64,000 nt of DNA, from positions 1 to 64,000 of the forward strand of contig CAYLRO010000012.1 in NCBI GenBank assembly GCA_964386635.1. Reading direction: 5' to 3'. Both the position numbers and the translations under genes were made by a program. The notes beneath the pieces were generated by a model. That model was not told the DNA's origin. It worked only from the letters and a program-made list of their open reading frames with translations, and did no database searches. Within the stretch, counting starts at the first letter, position 1. Every line of letters starts with the position of its first letter. Source of the stretch: Sabulitectum sp964386635 (lineage in GTDB: Bacteria > Fermentibacterota > Fermentibacteria > Fermentibacterales > JCC-6). This document shows positions 42,887 to 51,668 of this stretch, piece by piece.

Positions 42887-43582
42887 ATGAACCATCTGAT
42901 CGAAGCTTTGGGCATTGCATTCCGGATGATCTTTACCGGTGATCCGCTGGTGTATCAGATTACACTTCGGACTCTGCTGATAGCCTCGATCTCCACATTG
43001 ACCGGTTCTCTGCTGTTCATCCCTCTGGGAAGTTTCATATACTTCCGGCGGTTTCGGTGGAAGAGAGTTGTGGTGGGGTTCATACAGACAATGTACAGCG
43101 TGCCAACGGTCTTTGTGGGCATGCTTGTGTTTCTCATGATTTCAAGAAGCGGCCCCATGGGTTCCATGGGGCTTCTTTTTTCCCCTGGAGCCATTGTGAT
43201 CGGTGAGGTGTTTCTCATTGCTCCGATAATCACAGGACTGACCATATCCGCTCTTCAGGGAGTAGGCAGTGGTCTTGCGGATACTGCTCTGGCCCTTGGG
43301 GCAAGCAGAGGAAGAATGGTTCTGAAGGTTCTTTTTGAAGCAAAGTATGCAGTTCTGACTTCTGTTCTCATGGGTTTCGGAAGGGCTGTTTCAGAGGTGG
43401 GAGTAGCTCTCATGGTAGGTGGGAACATCTCAGGCTACACCAGGACTCTCACTACAGCCATTTCCCTTGGAATAGGAAAGGGAGAAACTGCTCAGTCCAT
43501 TGCCCTTGGAATAATCCTGTTGTCTCTTGCCATGATAGTCAGCATCACTGTTAACATCATACAGCATGGAGGAAGGAAATGA
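42887..43582 (+). CDS. tupB: Tungstate/molybdate ABC transporter, permease
   Basis: Inner-membrane permease, 231 aa with five to six helices. The EAA loop that contacts the ATPase is clear: TALALGASRGRMVLKVLFEAKYAV. The SEVGVALMVGGNISGYTRTLTTAI segment matches TupB/WtpB-type permeases. It starts at ATG 6 nt after tupA and overlaps tupC by 4 nt (ATGA). With TupA and TupC it forms the complete importer. Confidence 0.9.
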   Translation: MNHLIEALGIAFRMIFTGDPLVYQITLRTLLIASISTLTGSLLFIPLGSFIYFRRFRWKRVVVGFIQTMYSVPTVFVGMLVFLMISRSGPMGSMGLLFSPGAIVIGEVFLIAPIITGLTISALQGVGSGLADTALALGASRGRMVLKVLFEAKYAVLTSVLMGFGRAVSEVGVALMVGGNISGYTRTLTTAISLGIGKGETAQSIALGIILLSLAMIVSITVNIIQHGGRK

Positions 43583-44628
43583 TCCTCCGGCTGCGAGACA
43601 TTACTGTAAAAAAAGAGAAGAACACTATTCTGAAGAGAGTGTCACTGGACATTCCTTCCGGCGAGTTCTTTGTACTTATGGGCCCTACAGGGTCAGGAAA
43701 GACCACCACGCTGAGAATTGCCGGTTTGCTGGACACTCCGGATACCGGGGATGTCCTGTTTCAGGGGGAAACCGTTCCCAGGTCAGGGAAGAGGCTTCTG
43801 AAAACACGCAGACGAATTGCCACGGTCTTTCAGAGTCCGGTGATGTTTCAGGGAACCGTGCTTGAGAATCTGGAATGGGGTCTGAAGATCAGGGGTCTGT
43901 CAAAGGAAGAGACAGTATCCCGAGTTTCCAGGATTGCTGATCTTGCAGATCTTAACGAACTCCTTTCCCGGGATGCCTCTACCCTTTCCGGGGGAGAGAC
44001 AAGACGAACCGCACTGGCCAGGGCCCTTGTTCTGAACCCTGAACTGCTGATTCTCGATGAACCAACCACATCTCTCCATCCGTCATTCAGGAAAGAGTTC
44101 CTTGAATCTCTCCTGATGCTTCACAGAGAAACAGGAACTACATTTCTTATGGCTACCCACGATTTTACCGATGCTCTTGCTGCAGGAACCATGGGAGCAG
44201 TGATGCGCCAGGGGGAAATTGAGCAGCAGGGTTCCATTGACCAGATACTCTTCAGTCCCAGGAGCCGATTCATGGCTGACTTCACTGGAACCGGAAACAT
44301 TCTTTCTGCGGTGTTCTGCGGTAACATGGCTGAAACCGGCGGGATTACCGTAAAGCATACAGGATCCAGGCAGGGCAGGGGCTTCATCGCAGTTCCCCCG
44401 GAGGTGATTGTTCTCTCCAGAGTCCCAGGTGTAACAAGTGAAAGAAACAGATTCCAGGGAACTGTTTCCTCTCTTGAGAGAAAAGGGCTTAACTGGACAG
44501 TAACAGTGGATGTGCAGGAAGTAGTGTTTGCAGTAGCAGTAACAACCGGTGCACTTGATGAGCTTGAGATACAGGAAGGGTCACCGGTCTGGATATCCTT
44601 CAAGGCCAGTGCTGTTCATGTATTTTAA
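43579..44628 (+). CDS. tupC: Tungstate/molybdate ABC transporter, ATPase
   Basis: Cytoplasmic ATPase of the importer, 349 aa. Walker A GPTGSGKTT is at residues 35-43, the ABC signature LSGGETRRTALARAL near 138 and Walker B LLILDEPTTSLHPSF near 155-170, followed by the switch His in MATHDF. The last 120 residues form a TOBE-like oxyanion-sensing domain (FIAVPPEVIVLSR, VQEVVFAVAVTTG). It overlaps tupB by 4 nt. No clear terminator follows. Confidence 0.92.
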   Translation: MILRLRDITVKKEKNTILKRVSLDIPSGEFFVLMGPTGSGKTTTLRIAGLLDTPDTGDVLFQGETVPRSGKRLLKTRRRIATVFQSPVMFQGTVLENLEWGLKIRGLSKEETVSRVSRIADLADLNELLSRDASTLSGGETRRTALARALVLNPELLILDEPTTSLHPSFRKEFLESLLMLHRETGTTFLMATHDFTDALAAGTMGAVMRQGEIEQQGSIDQILFSPRSRFMADFTGTGNILSAVFCGNMAETGGITVKHTGSRQGRGFIAVPPEVIVLSRVPGVTSERNRFQGTVSSLERKGLNWTVTVDVQEVVFAVAVTTGALDELEIQEGSPVWISFKASAVHVF

Positions 44629-44727
44629 AAGTAAATGATTCCCACTGGCAGTTCCCCGCCTGCGGACAGATTGTGTTTACCAGAGAAGCTTGATAGCACC
44701 GGATATGGTCTGGTTTGATAAAGCATG

Positions 44728-44755
44728 TTGAATCAGTGAGATAGAAAAGTATATT
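44728..44755 (+). promoter_or_regulatory. Putative promoter for the DUF3592-like gene
   Basis: TTGAAT (44728-44733) and TATATT (44750-44755) are 16 nt apart. A leader of about 80 nt follows before the ATG. This lies in the 212-nt gap after tupC, in which nothing else was recognised. Confidence 0.4.
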
Positions 44756-44840
44756 CTGATGAGAAGGGACTGATTCAGGGTAGAACCGCAAAAGTCCGGT
44801 AAACGTTATTTCTGCACAGAGAAGGAAGAGGTGACGGAGA

Positions 44841-45296
44841 ATGGCAATGAGAATATCGATCAACTGGAATGTTTTCGTTATTTTCGGAGTGGTGATACTT
44901 GGTTTCATTGTTGCGGGATTTCTTGTTTCCGATAATGCAGAAACAGATGACGGTTTCCCCCTGAATATTTTTATGTGGGGAATGGCGGCAATGTTTACAT
45001 TATCTTCAGGTGGTATTCTTCTCTGGGCGGCAATCTCCAACAGGAGACGGGAAGAGATAGAGAGGAACTGGTATGATGCAGAGGCTGAGATACTGGAGGT
45101 ATCGCAGACAGGCGCATACATAAACAATCAGCCCAGACTGAAATTCAAGCTTCTGGTTCAGTCTCCAATGCACGGGCAGCAGGTGGTAGAGCATAAGCAG
45201 GTCATTCCGCTGACTGAACTGGCTCAGTTCGGAAAAGGCATGAAAATTTCCGTGAAAGTTAATCCGGAGAATCCCCGGGACATTATGCTTGGTTGA
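44841..45296 (+). CDS. DUF3592-like membrane protein
   Basis: This 151-aa protein has two N-terminal transmembrane helices (about residues 10-28 and 46-66) and a C-terminal beta domain of the DUF3592/SHOCT-associated type: WYDAEAEILEVSQTGAYINNQPRLKF, then PLTELAQFGKGMKISVKVNPENPRDIML. Such domains are of unknown function and sit at the membrane. The start could be ATG 44841 or ATG 44847; the latter has GGAG at 7 nt. It has its own putative promoter and stands alone. Confidence 0.65.
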   Translation: MAMRISINWNVFVIFGVVILGFIVAGFLVSDNAETDDGFPLNIFMWGMAAMFTLSSGGILLWAAISNRRREEIERNWYDAEAEILEVSQTGAYINNQPRLKFKLLVQSPMHGQQVVEHKQVIPLTELAQFGKGMKISVKVNPENPRDIMLG

Positions 45297-45313
45297 TACA
45301 CTGAAACACCTCT

Positions 45314-45342
45314 TTGCCAAACACGACTCCTGTTTGTATCAT
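45314..45342 (+). promoter_or_regulatory. Promoter of the adenosine deaminase gene
   Basis: TTGCCA (45314-45319) and TATCAT (45337-45342) match the sigma70 consensus 5/6 each with an ideal 17-nt spacer. RNA would start near 45349, giving a short leader that contains AGAGGGGA before the ATG at 45368. Confidence 0.65.
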
Positions 45343-45367
45343 TCCCTGAACAAAAGAGGGGAATAAC

Positions 45368-46573
45368 ATGGATCTGACAAAAGAGATAATATCAAGAATA
45401 CCCAAGACTGACCTGCATCTTCACCTGGACGGGTCTATACGTATAGAAACACTTATCGAGCTGGCCAGACAGGAGGGTGTGGAGCTTCCATCTTACACTG
45501 TTGAAGGCCTCTGCGAGACTGTATTCAAGGATAACTACGAAGACCTTGAAGACTATCTAAAAGGTTTTGGATATACCTGTGCTGTAATGCGCACCAGGGA
45601 AAACATAGAGAGAATATCTTACGAACTCGCAGTTGATAATCAGAAGGAGGGAGTAAGATATATAGAAGTCCGGTTTGCCCCGCAGCTTCACGCCGGTAAC
45701 AACATGAATCTTCTGGAGACCATACAGGCCGTCCATGCAGGTCTCAGCAGGGCCAAGAGGGAATTCAACAACAGACCCTGCATACTCAGCGGCGAGGAAC
45801 CACCGTTCGAGTATGGCATAATTATCTGTGCCATGAGGTATTTCAACAAACACTTCTCGGATTATTTTAAAGACATTATTTCTGTTCATTCCTTCTCGCA
45901 ACCCGACAAAATATTCGGGCTTGCATCAATGGAACTGGTTGGCGCAGGGATCATGGCAAAGAGAGAACTTGAGATCCCTGTTGTGGGGGTTGATATCGCA
46001 GGGCCTGAGAAAGGCAACCCGCCTATTCATCACAGGGATGCCTACATGCTGGCTCAGAGAAACTTTCTGAAGAAAACAGTTCACGCTGGAGAAGCGTACG
46101 GGCCTGAGAGTATCTACCAGGCTATAACCGAGCTTGGTGCTGACAGGATAGGCCACGGTACATCTCTTTTCAATCCTGATGCCATCACTGAAAAAGGGAT
46201 AGAAGACAGAGAGAGGTATGTTGATGATCTTGTGCAGTTCATAGCAGACCGCCGGATAACCATAGAGGTGTGTCTTACTTCCAACATGCAGACCGATCCT
46301 ACGCTGAAGAGGCTGGAGGACCACCCGTTGAAGCACATGATGGAGAACAGGCTCTCATGCTCGCTTTGCACAGACAACAGAACTGTTTCACACACAACCG
46401 TCACAGACGAAATATTCAAAGCAGTAAATGCTTTCGATCTTTCCCTGAGGGACATCAAGAACCTTATGGTCTACGGCTTCAAGCGCAGCTTCTACCCTGG
46501 CAGTTACAGGGAAAAAAGAGAATATGTAAGGCAGTGTATGGAGTATTTCGAAAAGGTCACCGGAACAGAATAA
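45368..46573 (+). CDS. add: Adenosine deaminase
   Basis: Zinc hydrolase converting adenosine to inosine, 401 aa. The zinc ligands are in HLHLDGS near residue 17; the catalytic set is complete: VDIAGPEKG, TVHAGEAYGPES, DRIGHGTSL, EVCLTSNMQT and CTDNRTVS. This is a cytoplasmic purine-salvage enzyme; its product feeds hypoxanthine to the xanthine dehydrogenase encoded nearby. It is somewhat longer than the E. coli enzyme, with an insertion in the middle (PCILSGEEPPFEYG region). It has its own promoter. Confidence 0.93.
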   Translation: MDLTKEIISRIPKTDLHLHLDGSIRIETLIELARQEGVELPSYTVEGLCETVFKDNYEDLEDYLKGFGYTCAVMRTRENIERISYELAVDNQKEGVRYIEVRFAPQLHAGNNMNLLETIQAVHAGLSRAKREFNNRPCILSGEEPPFEYGIIICAMRYFNKHFSDYFKDIISVHSFSQPDKIFGLASMELVGAGIMAKRELEIPVVGVDIAGPEKGNPPIHHRDAYMLAQRNFLKKTVHAGEAYGPESIYQAITELGADRIGHGTSLFNPDAITEKGIEDRERYVDDLVQFIADRRITIEVCLTSNMQTDPTLKRLEDHPLKHMMENRLSCSLCTDNRTVSHTTVTDEIFKAVNAFDLSLRDIKNLMVYGFKRSFYPGSYREKREYVRQCMEYFEKVTGTE

Positions 46574-46593
46574 CTCAGAAGTCGGAAACTGTT

Positions 46594-47445
46594 TCAGATC
46601 TTTACTGCTCCCAGGAACAGTCTCTCATATTCAACTTCTGACCCGCTGTCAGTTGTGAGTTCAATTGTACTGATCAGGTTGTGATATTCCTCCGGTATCG
46701 GGAAGATGAACCAGTTTTCTTCATCATTCTCCAGTACTGGCCGCCAGGTTTCCCATAGAGCTGTTATTTCCGTGGAATTCAGTCTGGAATCCGCCCATCT
46801 GCAGATTGTTTCCTGAGCAAGTTCCGGGTTTACGGTCATATTCAGAGGGATCAGTGTGCCATTCCTTATCACCATCAGGTACTGAGTTCCCATTGCGAAC
46901 TGAAGCCCTTCAGTAATCAGGTCATTATTGAATGTGAAATCACCTTCAGAATCTCTGAGAAAGAACAATTCTGAAAACTCCGGTCCTACTGTACATTCGT
47001 AGTAGAGGAAATTCTCCTCAACCTCAGTGTTGTAATGACTCAGGTGCAGCGAAGGTACAGCCCTCCAGAAATCGATGCCCCAGTAAAATGGACCCTGGTA
47101 AAGGGTACGCTCTTCCTCCATCTCAGTAAGGAAGTGATTTGCTGAAATATCCCACCGGGTAACCCCAGGGGCATTCTGTGCAGGTTCGGGATATGTGTAT
47201 GTAATGCTCTGTTCACCGGTATGAACTGCTAAAGAGCCTGAAAAAGGGCTGCCGTGAATCCATATCACAGGAGCTTCAGCCTCCTGAACGTATTCCGGAT
47301 ACTCTCCAGGTTCCCATGGACCGTTGCACAGAACATCCCCTGATTCCTGGAAGACAACAACACCCCATTCATGAACAACATTCATGGCATCACTGTTGAT
47401 TGCAACTACGTCCGTGTCCACCAGCAGCGGTATCAGAGGGATCAT
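46594..47445 (-). CDS. HEWG-motif protein, paralogue 1, unknown function
   Basis: Not assigned to a family. This 283-aa protein is a clear paralogue of the next gene upstream: both begin M-x-PLIPLLVDT, share HEWGVVVF near residue 26, an APVxWIHGxPFxGS segment, FLYYECTV, a CRWADSxLxSxEIxALWETWRPV block and end in EYxRLFLGAV. No signal peptide is evident beyond the short hydrophobic start. The HEWG motif recalls HEWGTF proteins of Planctomycetes and Myxobacteria, but overall similarity was not tested. The pair is divergent from a C25 protease gene and is translationally coupled (TAATG, 1 nt). Confidence 0.65.
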   Translation of the reverse strand: MIPLIPLLVDTDVVAINSDAMNVVHEWGVVVFQESGDVLCNGPWEPGEYPEYVQEAEAPVIWIHGSPFSGSLAVHTGEQSITYTYPEPAQNAPGVTRWDISANHFLTEMEEERTLYQGPFYWGIDFWRAVPSLHLSHYNTEVEENFLYYECTVGPEFSELFFLRDSEGDFTFNNDLITEGLQFAMGTQYLMVIRNGTLIPLNMTVNPELAQETICRWADSRLNSTEITALWETWRPVLENDEENWFIFPIPEEYHNLISTIELTTDSGSEVEYERLFLGAVKI

Positions 47446-48329
47446 TACAGTGTCTCCTGATGTCTCTGAAGTTCAACAGCGCCAAGAAAAAGTCTGTGGT
47501 ACTCCACATCTCCGTACCTGCCTGTTTCAAGAGAGATCGAGCTTATTCCGTTGTGGCAGGCTTCAGGTATAGGGAAAACAAGCCAGTAGGAGTCTTCTTC
47601 TGAAAACACAGGTCTCCATGTTTCCCAGAGGGCTTCTATCTCTGAAGATTTCAGCATTGAATCAGCCCACCTGCAGAAGGTTTCTTCAGCCAGCTCAGGA
47701 TCTGTTTCTCCAGCCATGGGCAGGTCCAGAGGAATGAATTCCCCACCTGTGAGTTCAACTGGGAAAATGCCGTATGGAGTGAAGTAGAGAGCTTCCTGAA
47801 TCGCTTCATTATCAATTACCGGGTTTCCGGACATTCCCCAGTGGAAGAGCTTTTCGGTGAGTTGTGGGTTCACAGTGCATTCATAATAGAGAAATTTTTC
47901 CACCTCTCCTGTGCCATGGATGGTCAGTGGTATTGAAGGTACACTGCGCCATGACTCAAGTGCCCATTCATAGGGGCCACTGTAGGGAGGGGGGGATTCT
48001 TCATAAGATTCCGGCAGCGCGGCAGAAATATTCCACCTGACATTGTCAGAGGTTGACGATGACGGCTGAGGATGTGTGAAAGTTATAGATTCACCATCTG
48101 GTACTGTTACAATGAATGAGCCCTGAAAGGGCTCACCGTGTATCCAGACCACAGGTGCTTCAGCGCAGGCATCTCCCGGGTCCATCCATTCAAGATGCTC
48201 CGGTCCCCCGCAGTAGACCGATCCTGATTGCTCAAATACCACCACACCCCATTCGTGAGCGATGTGAAGTGCGTTAGGGTTGTCAACAGCTATTGCTGTA
48301 TCAACAAGAAGCGGAATCAAAGGGAACAT
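47445..48329 (-). CDS. HEWG-motif protein, paralogue 2, unknown function
   Basis: This 294-aa paralogue of the gene downstream shares HEWGVVVFEQSG, APVVWIHGEPFQGS, FLYYECTVNPQL and the CRWADSMLKSSEIEALWETW block. The ATG at 48327-48329 was chosen because AAAGGAG stands about six nt upstream and it matches the start of the sister protein; a longer frame to 48428 has no ribosome site. The two genes arose by tandem duplication and have since diverged widely. Both proteins are acidic and rich in Trp, Tyr and Pro, as in extracellular or carbohydrate-contacting proteins; this is inference. Confidence 0.65.
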   Translation of the reverse strand: MFPLIPLLVDTAIAVDNPNALHIAHEWGVVVFEQSGSVYCGGPEHLEWMDPGDACAEAPVVWIHGEPFQGSFIVTVPDGESITFTHPQPSSSTSDNVRWNISAALPESYEESPPPYSGPYEWALESWRSVPSIPLTIHGTGEVEKFLYYECTVNPQLTEKLFHWGMSGNPVIDNEAIQEALYFTPYGIFPVELTGGEFIPLDLPMAGETDPELAEETFCRWADSMLKSSEIEALWETWRPVFSEEDSYWLVFPIPEACHNGISSISLETGRYGDVEYHRLFLGAVELQRHQETL

Positions 48330-48446
48330 TGGATCTCCTTTCAGTTTACAGGAGATACAATGGCTGGAACCGGAGTATTCCACAAGGGTTTGTTGACCGG
48401 TTGGAATTGATCCGCTATTCTCTTTCATAACAAGTGAGAGGCGAAC

Positions 48447-50711
48447 ATGAAAACTTATACTATTGCAGTATTAATCGTTGCATCCTTCTGTGCCCGGGCT
48501 TCCGACGGAGTACTGCTGGTGGAATTCGATGCTTCTGAATATTCTCTCCTGGAGAGTAGTGAGGGAGTGCGAATTGAGATGGATGGATTTTCTCCCTTCA
48601 CCGCTCCCGGAGAACCCCGTCTTCTCAGGAGAAACTTTGCCGTACTGCTTCCTCCCGGTGCTCGTGCAGTGTCCGCCGAGGTTCTCAGCACGCATTCTGA
48701 AGAACTCCCGGGGGAGTATCTGCTGGAATCATCAGGGGGTGTGTATGTCATTCCGGGTCTGGAGGAAAGTGACATAGACCGGCGTAACATTGCCCTGGCC
48801 CATGAGCGTGTTCAAACAATGGAAAGGAGTTCCACTTCCCGGAATGTCTTTCCTGAAGATATCGCCTGGTTGTCAGCTGCCGGAACATTGCGAAAATATT
48901 CCTATGCTCAGGTTTCGTTCTGTCCGTTTTCATACATTGCCGCTTCAGGGCAACTGACTCTTCACAGTTCTGTACAGGTTGCCGTGCACTACAGGTTGCC
49001 TGAGCCGGGCAGCCGGGAAGCCGGCCAGACTGAATCTCTGATGGGCGACACCGCCGCAGATGAGAGGGCAGGGGAGATGTTCTTCAATTTCGCTGAAGGA
49101 TGTTCTGACTACTTACCGCAGGCACCGGATTCTGAGGATGTCTTTGACTATCTGATAGTAACCACAGACGAGTTGCTGTCAGCAGTGGAATCCACTTCTT
49201 TCATCGCCTGGAAGACGGAAACAGGTTTCTCCGTTAAAACCATAACTGTCTCGGATCCTCTTATCACAAGCCAGCAGGGAGAATCCCAGGCTGAGCAGAT
49301 AAGGAATTTCCTCAGAGAGTATTACGGCGTATGGGGCATCGAGTATGTGCTGTTTGTTGGTGATTACGAGTCTGTACCTATGCAGATCTGCTATCCCGAT
49401 CCTGACTTCCATGTTTATGACCCGTCCAATCCGGGTCTGGTTGCTCCGGGTACACCAACAGATGCTTACTACGCAGATCTTTCTTTCCCGGATTCAGAAT
49501 CCTGGGATCTTGACGGAGACGGATTCCCCGGGGAGTTCGGACAGGACATGCCTGATTTCCTCTGTGAGCTTGCTGTGGGAAGAATACCGGTGAACAACCC
49601 CATGTGGATAATGGATGTTCTGGCCAGGACTGTGGCCTTCGAACAGGATTCAGGCAGCTGGAAGAACAATGTTCTCAATGCTGGAACCATTCTGTTTTTT
49701 GAGAATCAGGATTACGGCGGTTATCCACTGGTTGACGGAGCTGTTCTTCTGGACTCGATGGAAACAGGGCTTATGACAGGAATGAACATCACCCACATGA
49801 GCGAGCAGTGGGGTCTGCAGAAGTCTCTTCTTCCATGGCCTGCCATCAGTGAAGGCATTTTTTCCAACCATTGGAGAACCGGGGAGTACAGCGTTGTGAA
49901 CTGGTCTGGTCATGGCTGGCCTGATGGTGCTGCAAGGTCAGTATGGAGCTGGGATGATGGCGACGGAGTCCCTGAAACGTCAAATGGAGAGATCAATTCT
50001 CTTTACTTCATTAATGTTCTCTCCACTGTTCTGGAAAATGATCACCCTTCCGTTGTTTTTGCCGTCTCCTGTGATGTCGGTTATCCGGAACCAAATATGT
50101 GGGGGAACTGTGGAATTGACATGCTTGCATCGCCTGAATGGGGCACATCTATCGGGGTGGTCAGTGCTTCCAGGCCCGCTGCGATTTCCGGGGACTGGAA
50201 GAACAGTCCCGGTGGAACAGAGCAGATCTGTTACGAATTCAACAGATATCTGTTCCAGGAAGCTGACAGAACCGGTGATGCTCTCTACAACGGCAAGTAT
50301 CATGCAAACAGCGTGTACGGATGGGAGATGGTGTACGAGTACATGAATCTCTACAATTTCAATCTATACGGTGATCCTTCTCTTGAACTTTCAGGAGCAC
50401 AGACAGGCGTGGAGGAGCAGGAGGAAGGGGAGAATTCTGCCGGGCTCCTTGTGACAGGTCCCAACCCGTTCTCTGCAGGAACAGTGTTTCAAGTCACAGT
50501 TCCATGTGATGGTAATCTGACAATGTCAGTTTTCGATCTGTCAGGAAGAAAAGTTGCAACTCTTGTAGACGATTTCGCAGCAGCTGGAGTTCACAATGTT
50601 GAATGGAACGGTTTCTCAGGAGAAGGAGAAGCACTGGGAACAGGGACCTATTTCGCCGTAACGGAAACGAATGGTATCAGACTGTCCGCAAAAACGGTAA
50701 TTCTTCGGTAA
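48447..50711 (+). CDS. Secreted gingipain-fold (C25) cysteine protease, second copy
   Basis: Surface or secreted protease, 754 aa, homologous in plan to the copy at 6277-8679. A signal peptide (MKTYTIAVLIVASFCARA) and beta-rich prodomain are followed by the C25 catalytic domain with His in NWSGHGWPDG (H489) and Cys in FAVSCDVGYPE (C542). The FlgD/Por-type C-terminal domain (VFDLSGRKVATLVDD ... GTGTYFAV) closes the chain. A DLDGDGFPGEFG loop may bind calcium. It starts at ATG behind GAGAGG and is divergent from the HEWG pair, with a short shared promoter region at 48330-48446. Confidence 0.85.
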   Translation: MKTYTIAVLIVASFCARASDGVLLVEFDASEYSLLESSEGVRIEMDGFSPFTAPGEPRLLRRNFAVLLPPGARAVSAEVLSTHSEELPGEYLLESSGGVYVIPGLEESDIDRRNIALAHERVQTMERSSTSRNVFPEDIAWLSAAGTLRKYSYAQVSFCPFSYIAASGQLTLHSSVQVAVHYRLPEPGSREAGQTESLMGDTAADERAGEMFFNFAEGCSDYLPQAPDSEDVFDYLIVTTDELLSAVESTSFIAWKTETGFSVKTITVSDPLITSQQGESQAEQIRNFLREYYGVWGIEYVLFVGDYESVPMQICYPDPDFHVYDPSNPGLVAPGTPTDAYYADLSFPDSESWDLDGDGFPGEFGQDMPDFLCELAVGRIPVNNPMWIMDVLARTVAFEQDSGSWKNNVLNAGTILFFENQDYGGYPLVDGAVLLDSMETGLMTGMNITHMSEQWGLQKSLLPWPAISEGIFSNHWRTGEYSVVNWSGHGWPDGAARSVWSWDDGDGVPETSNGEINSLYFINVLSTVLENDHPSVVFAVSCDVGYPEPNMWGNCGIDMLASPEWGTSIGVVSASRPAAISGDWKNSPGGTEQICYEFNRYLFQEADRTGDALYNGKYHANSVYGWEMVYEYMNLYNFNLYGDPSLELSGAQTGVEEQEEGENSAGLLVTGPNPFSAGTVFQVTVPCDGNLTMSVFDLSGRKVATLVDDFAAAGVHNVEWNGFSGEGEALGTGTYFAVTETNGIRLSAKTVILR

Positions 50712-50720
50712 CAGGCAGGA

Positions 50721-51668
50721 TCAGCGGGATTCACTGATGCTGTAAGTGTAACCTTCGTCCATCTTTTCAGAGGATTCAATGTGAGTTTTCAGATATTGGC
50801 CGCAGTTGCTGCCGATCTTGTTCTCTTCCTGTTCTCCTATACTCACTATCACGTCATAGCCGGCATTCCTGATGGAATTCACCAGGTCATCCCTCTCTGC
50901 ACCTGAATACGGATCAATGTGAGATATGAGTTTGTTCTCTTTAGCTTTGTAAGTGGGATTGAGAGGAGTGATCTTAATGAGGAAGATTTCAGGGTCAAAG
51001 TGCTGAAGAAGTGTTTCAGCACAGAGTGGAGAGCCTTTTGCCAGGGCGAAATTCAGTGTGATCTTTCTATCCTTCTGTCTGTAAAACCTTTTCCCGTAGG
51101 CTGCTATCTCGTTCATGCTCCAGGTATTCACAGGAATGATACTTCTTCTTAACACAGGATCTGTTGTGTGAATGGAGAACTGAAGCTGGAATTTTCCACC
51201 TCCGTACAGTTTTTCCTTCACATCAAGAAGTCTTTCAAAAAACTGCTCAGTACCCGCTGGAGCAACAGTGGAGATGGAAGGCATGAAACCGGGAGCCTGG
51301 ATCATATCCGGGATGTTCTGAAGAACATCTATCACTGCGGGATTCAGAGCCGGCTCACCCATTCTGGCAAACTGAACTTTAAACTGCTTTGACGGAACCC
51401 GCATGTCCGGAAAACGTCGACTTATCATCATCTTTATCTGTGAGATAATCTCTTCTGCGGTAAGTTTGCCCTGGTACTCCGAACCGGCATCGCACATTGA
51501 GCAGCCAACCGGGCACCCGAAAAGGGTGGAAACAAGCAGCACCCATTTCTCCTGAAGTGGAAGAGGGGGCTGCACCGACTCGGCACATTCCACCTTTCCT
51601 CTCCTGTCAAACTCTACGATGTAGACCCTTGCAAGGTCATCTCTTCCGCTTGATGCCAGTACTTTCAC
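50721..51668 (-). CDS. RlmN/Cfr-like radical SAM protein lacking one active-site cysteine
   Basis: Radical SAM enzyme, 315 aa, most like the RlmN/Cfr RNA methylases. The cluster motif is GCPVGCSMCDAG (C52, C56, C59), followed by FARMGEPALN, FSIHTTDPVLRRSIIPVN and the C-terminal SNCGQY (C289), which matches the methyl-carrying Cys of RlmN. The second essential Cys, seven residues before the cluster in RlmN (TLCVSSQ), is replaced by Leu45 (VLLVSTL). The usual N-terminal accessory domain is also shorter. It may therefore do different chemistry. It is the last gene of the biotin operon, overlapping the flavoprotein gene by 4 nt. Confidence 0.75.
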   Translation of the reverse strand: MKVLASSGRDDLARVYIVEFDRRGKVECAESVQPPLPLQEKWVLLVSTLFGCPVGCSMCDAGSEYQGKLTAEEIISQIKMMISRRFPDMRVPSKQFKVQFARMGEPALNPAVIDVLQNIPDMIQAPGFMPSISTVAPAGTEQFFERLLDVKEKLYGGGKFQLQFSIHTTDPVLRRSIIPVNTWSMNEIAAYGKRFYRQKDRKITLNFALAKGSPLCAETLLQHFDPEIFLIKITPLNPTYKAKENKLISHIDPYSGAERDDLVNSIRNAGYDVIVSIGEQEENKIGSNCGQYLKTHIESSEKMDEGYTYSISESR

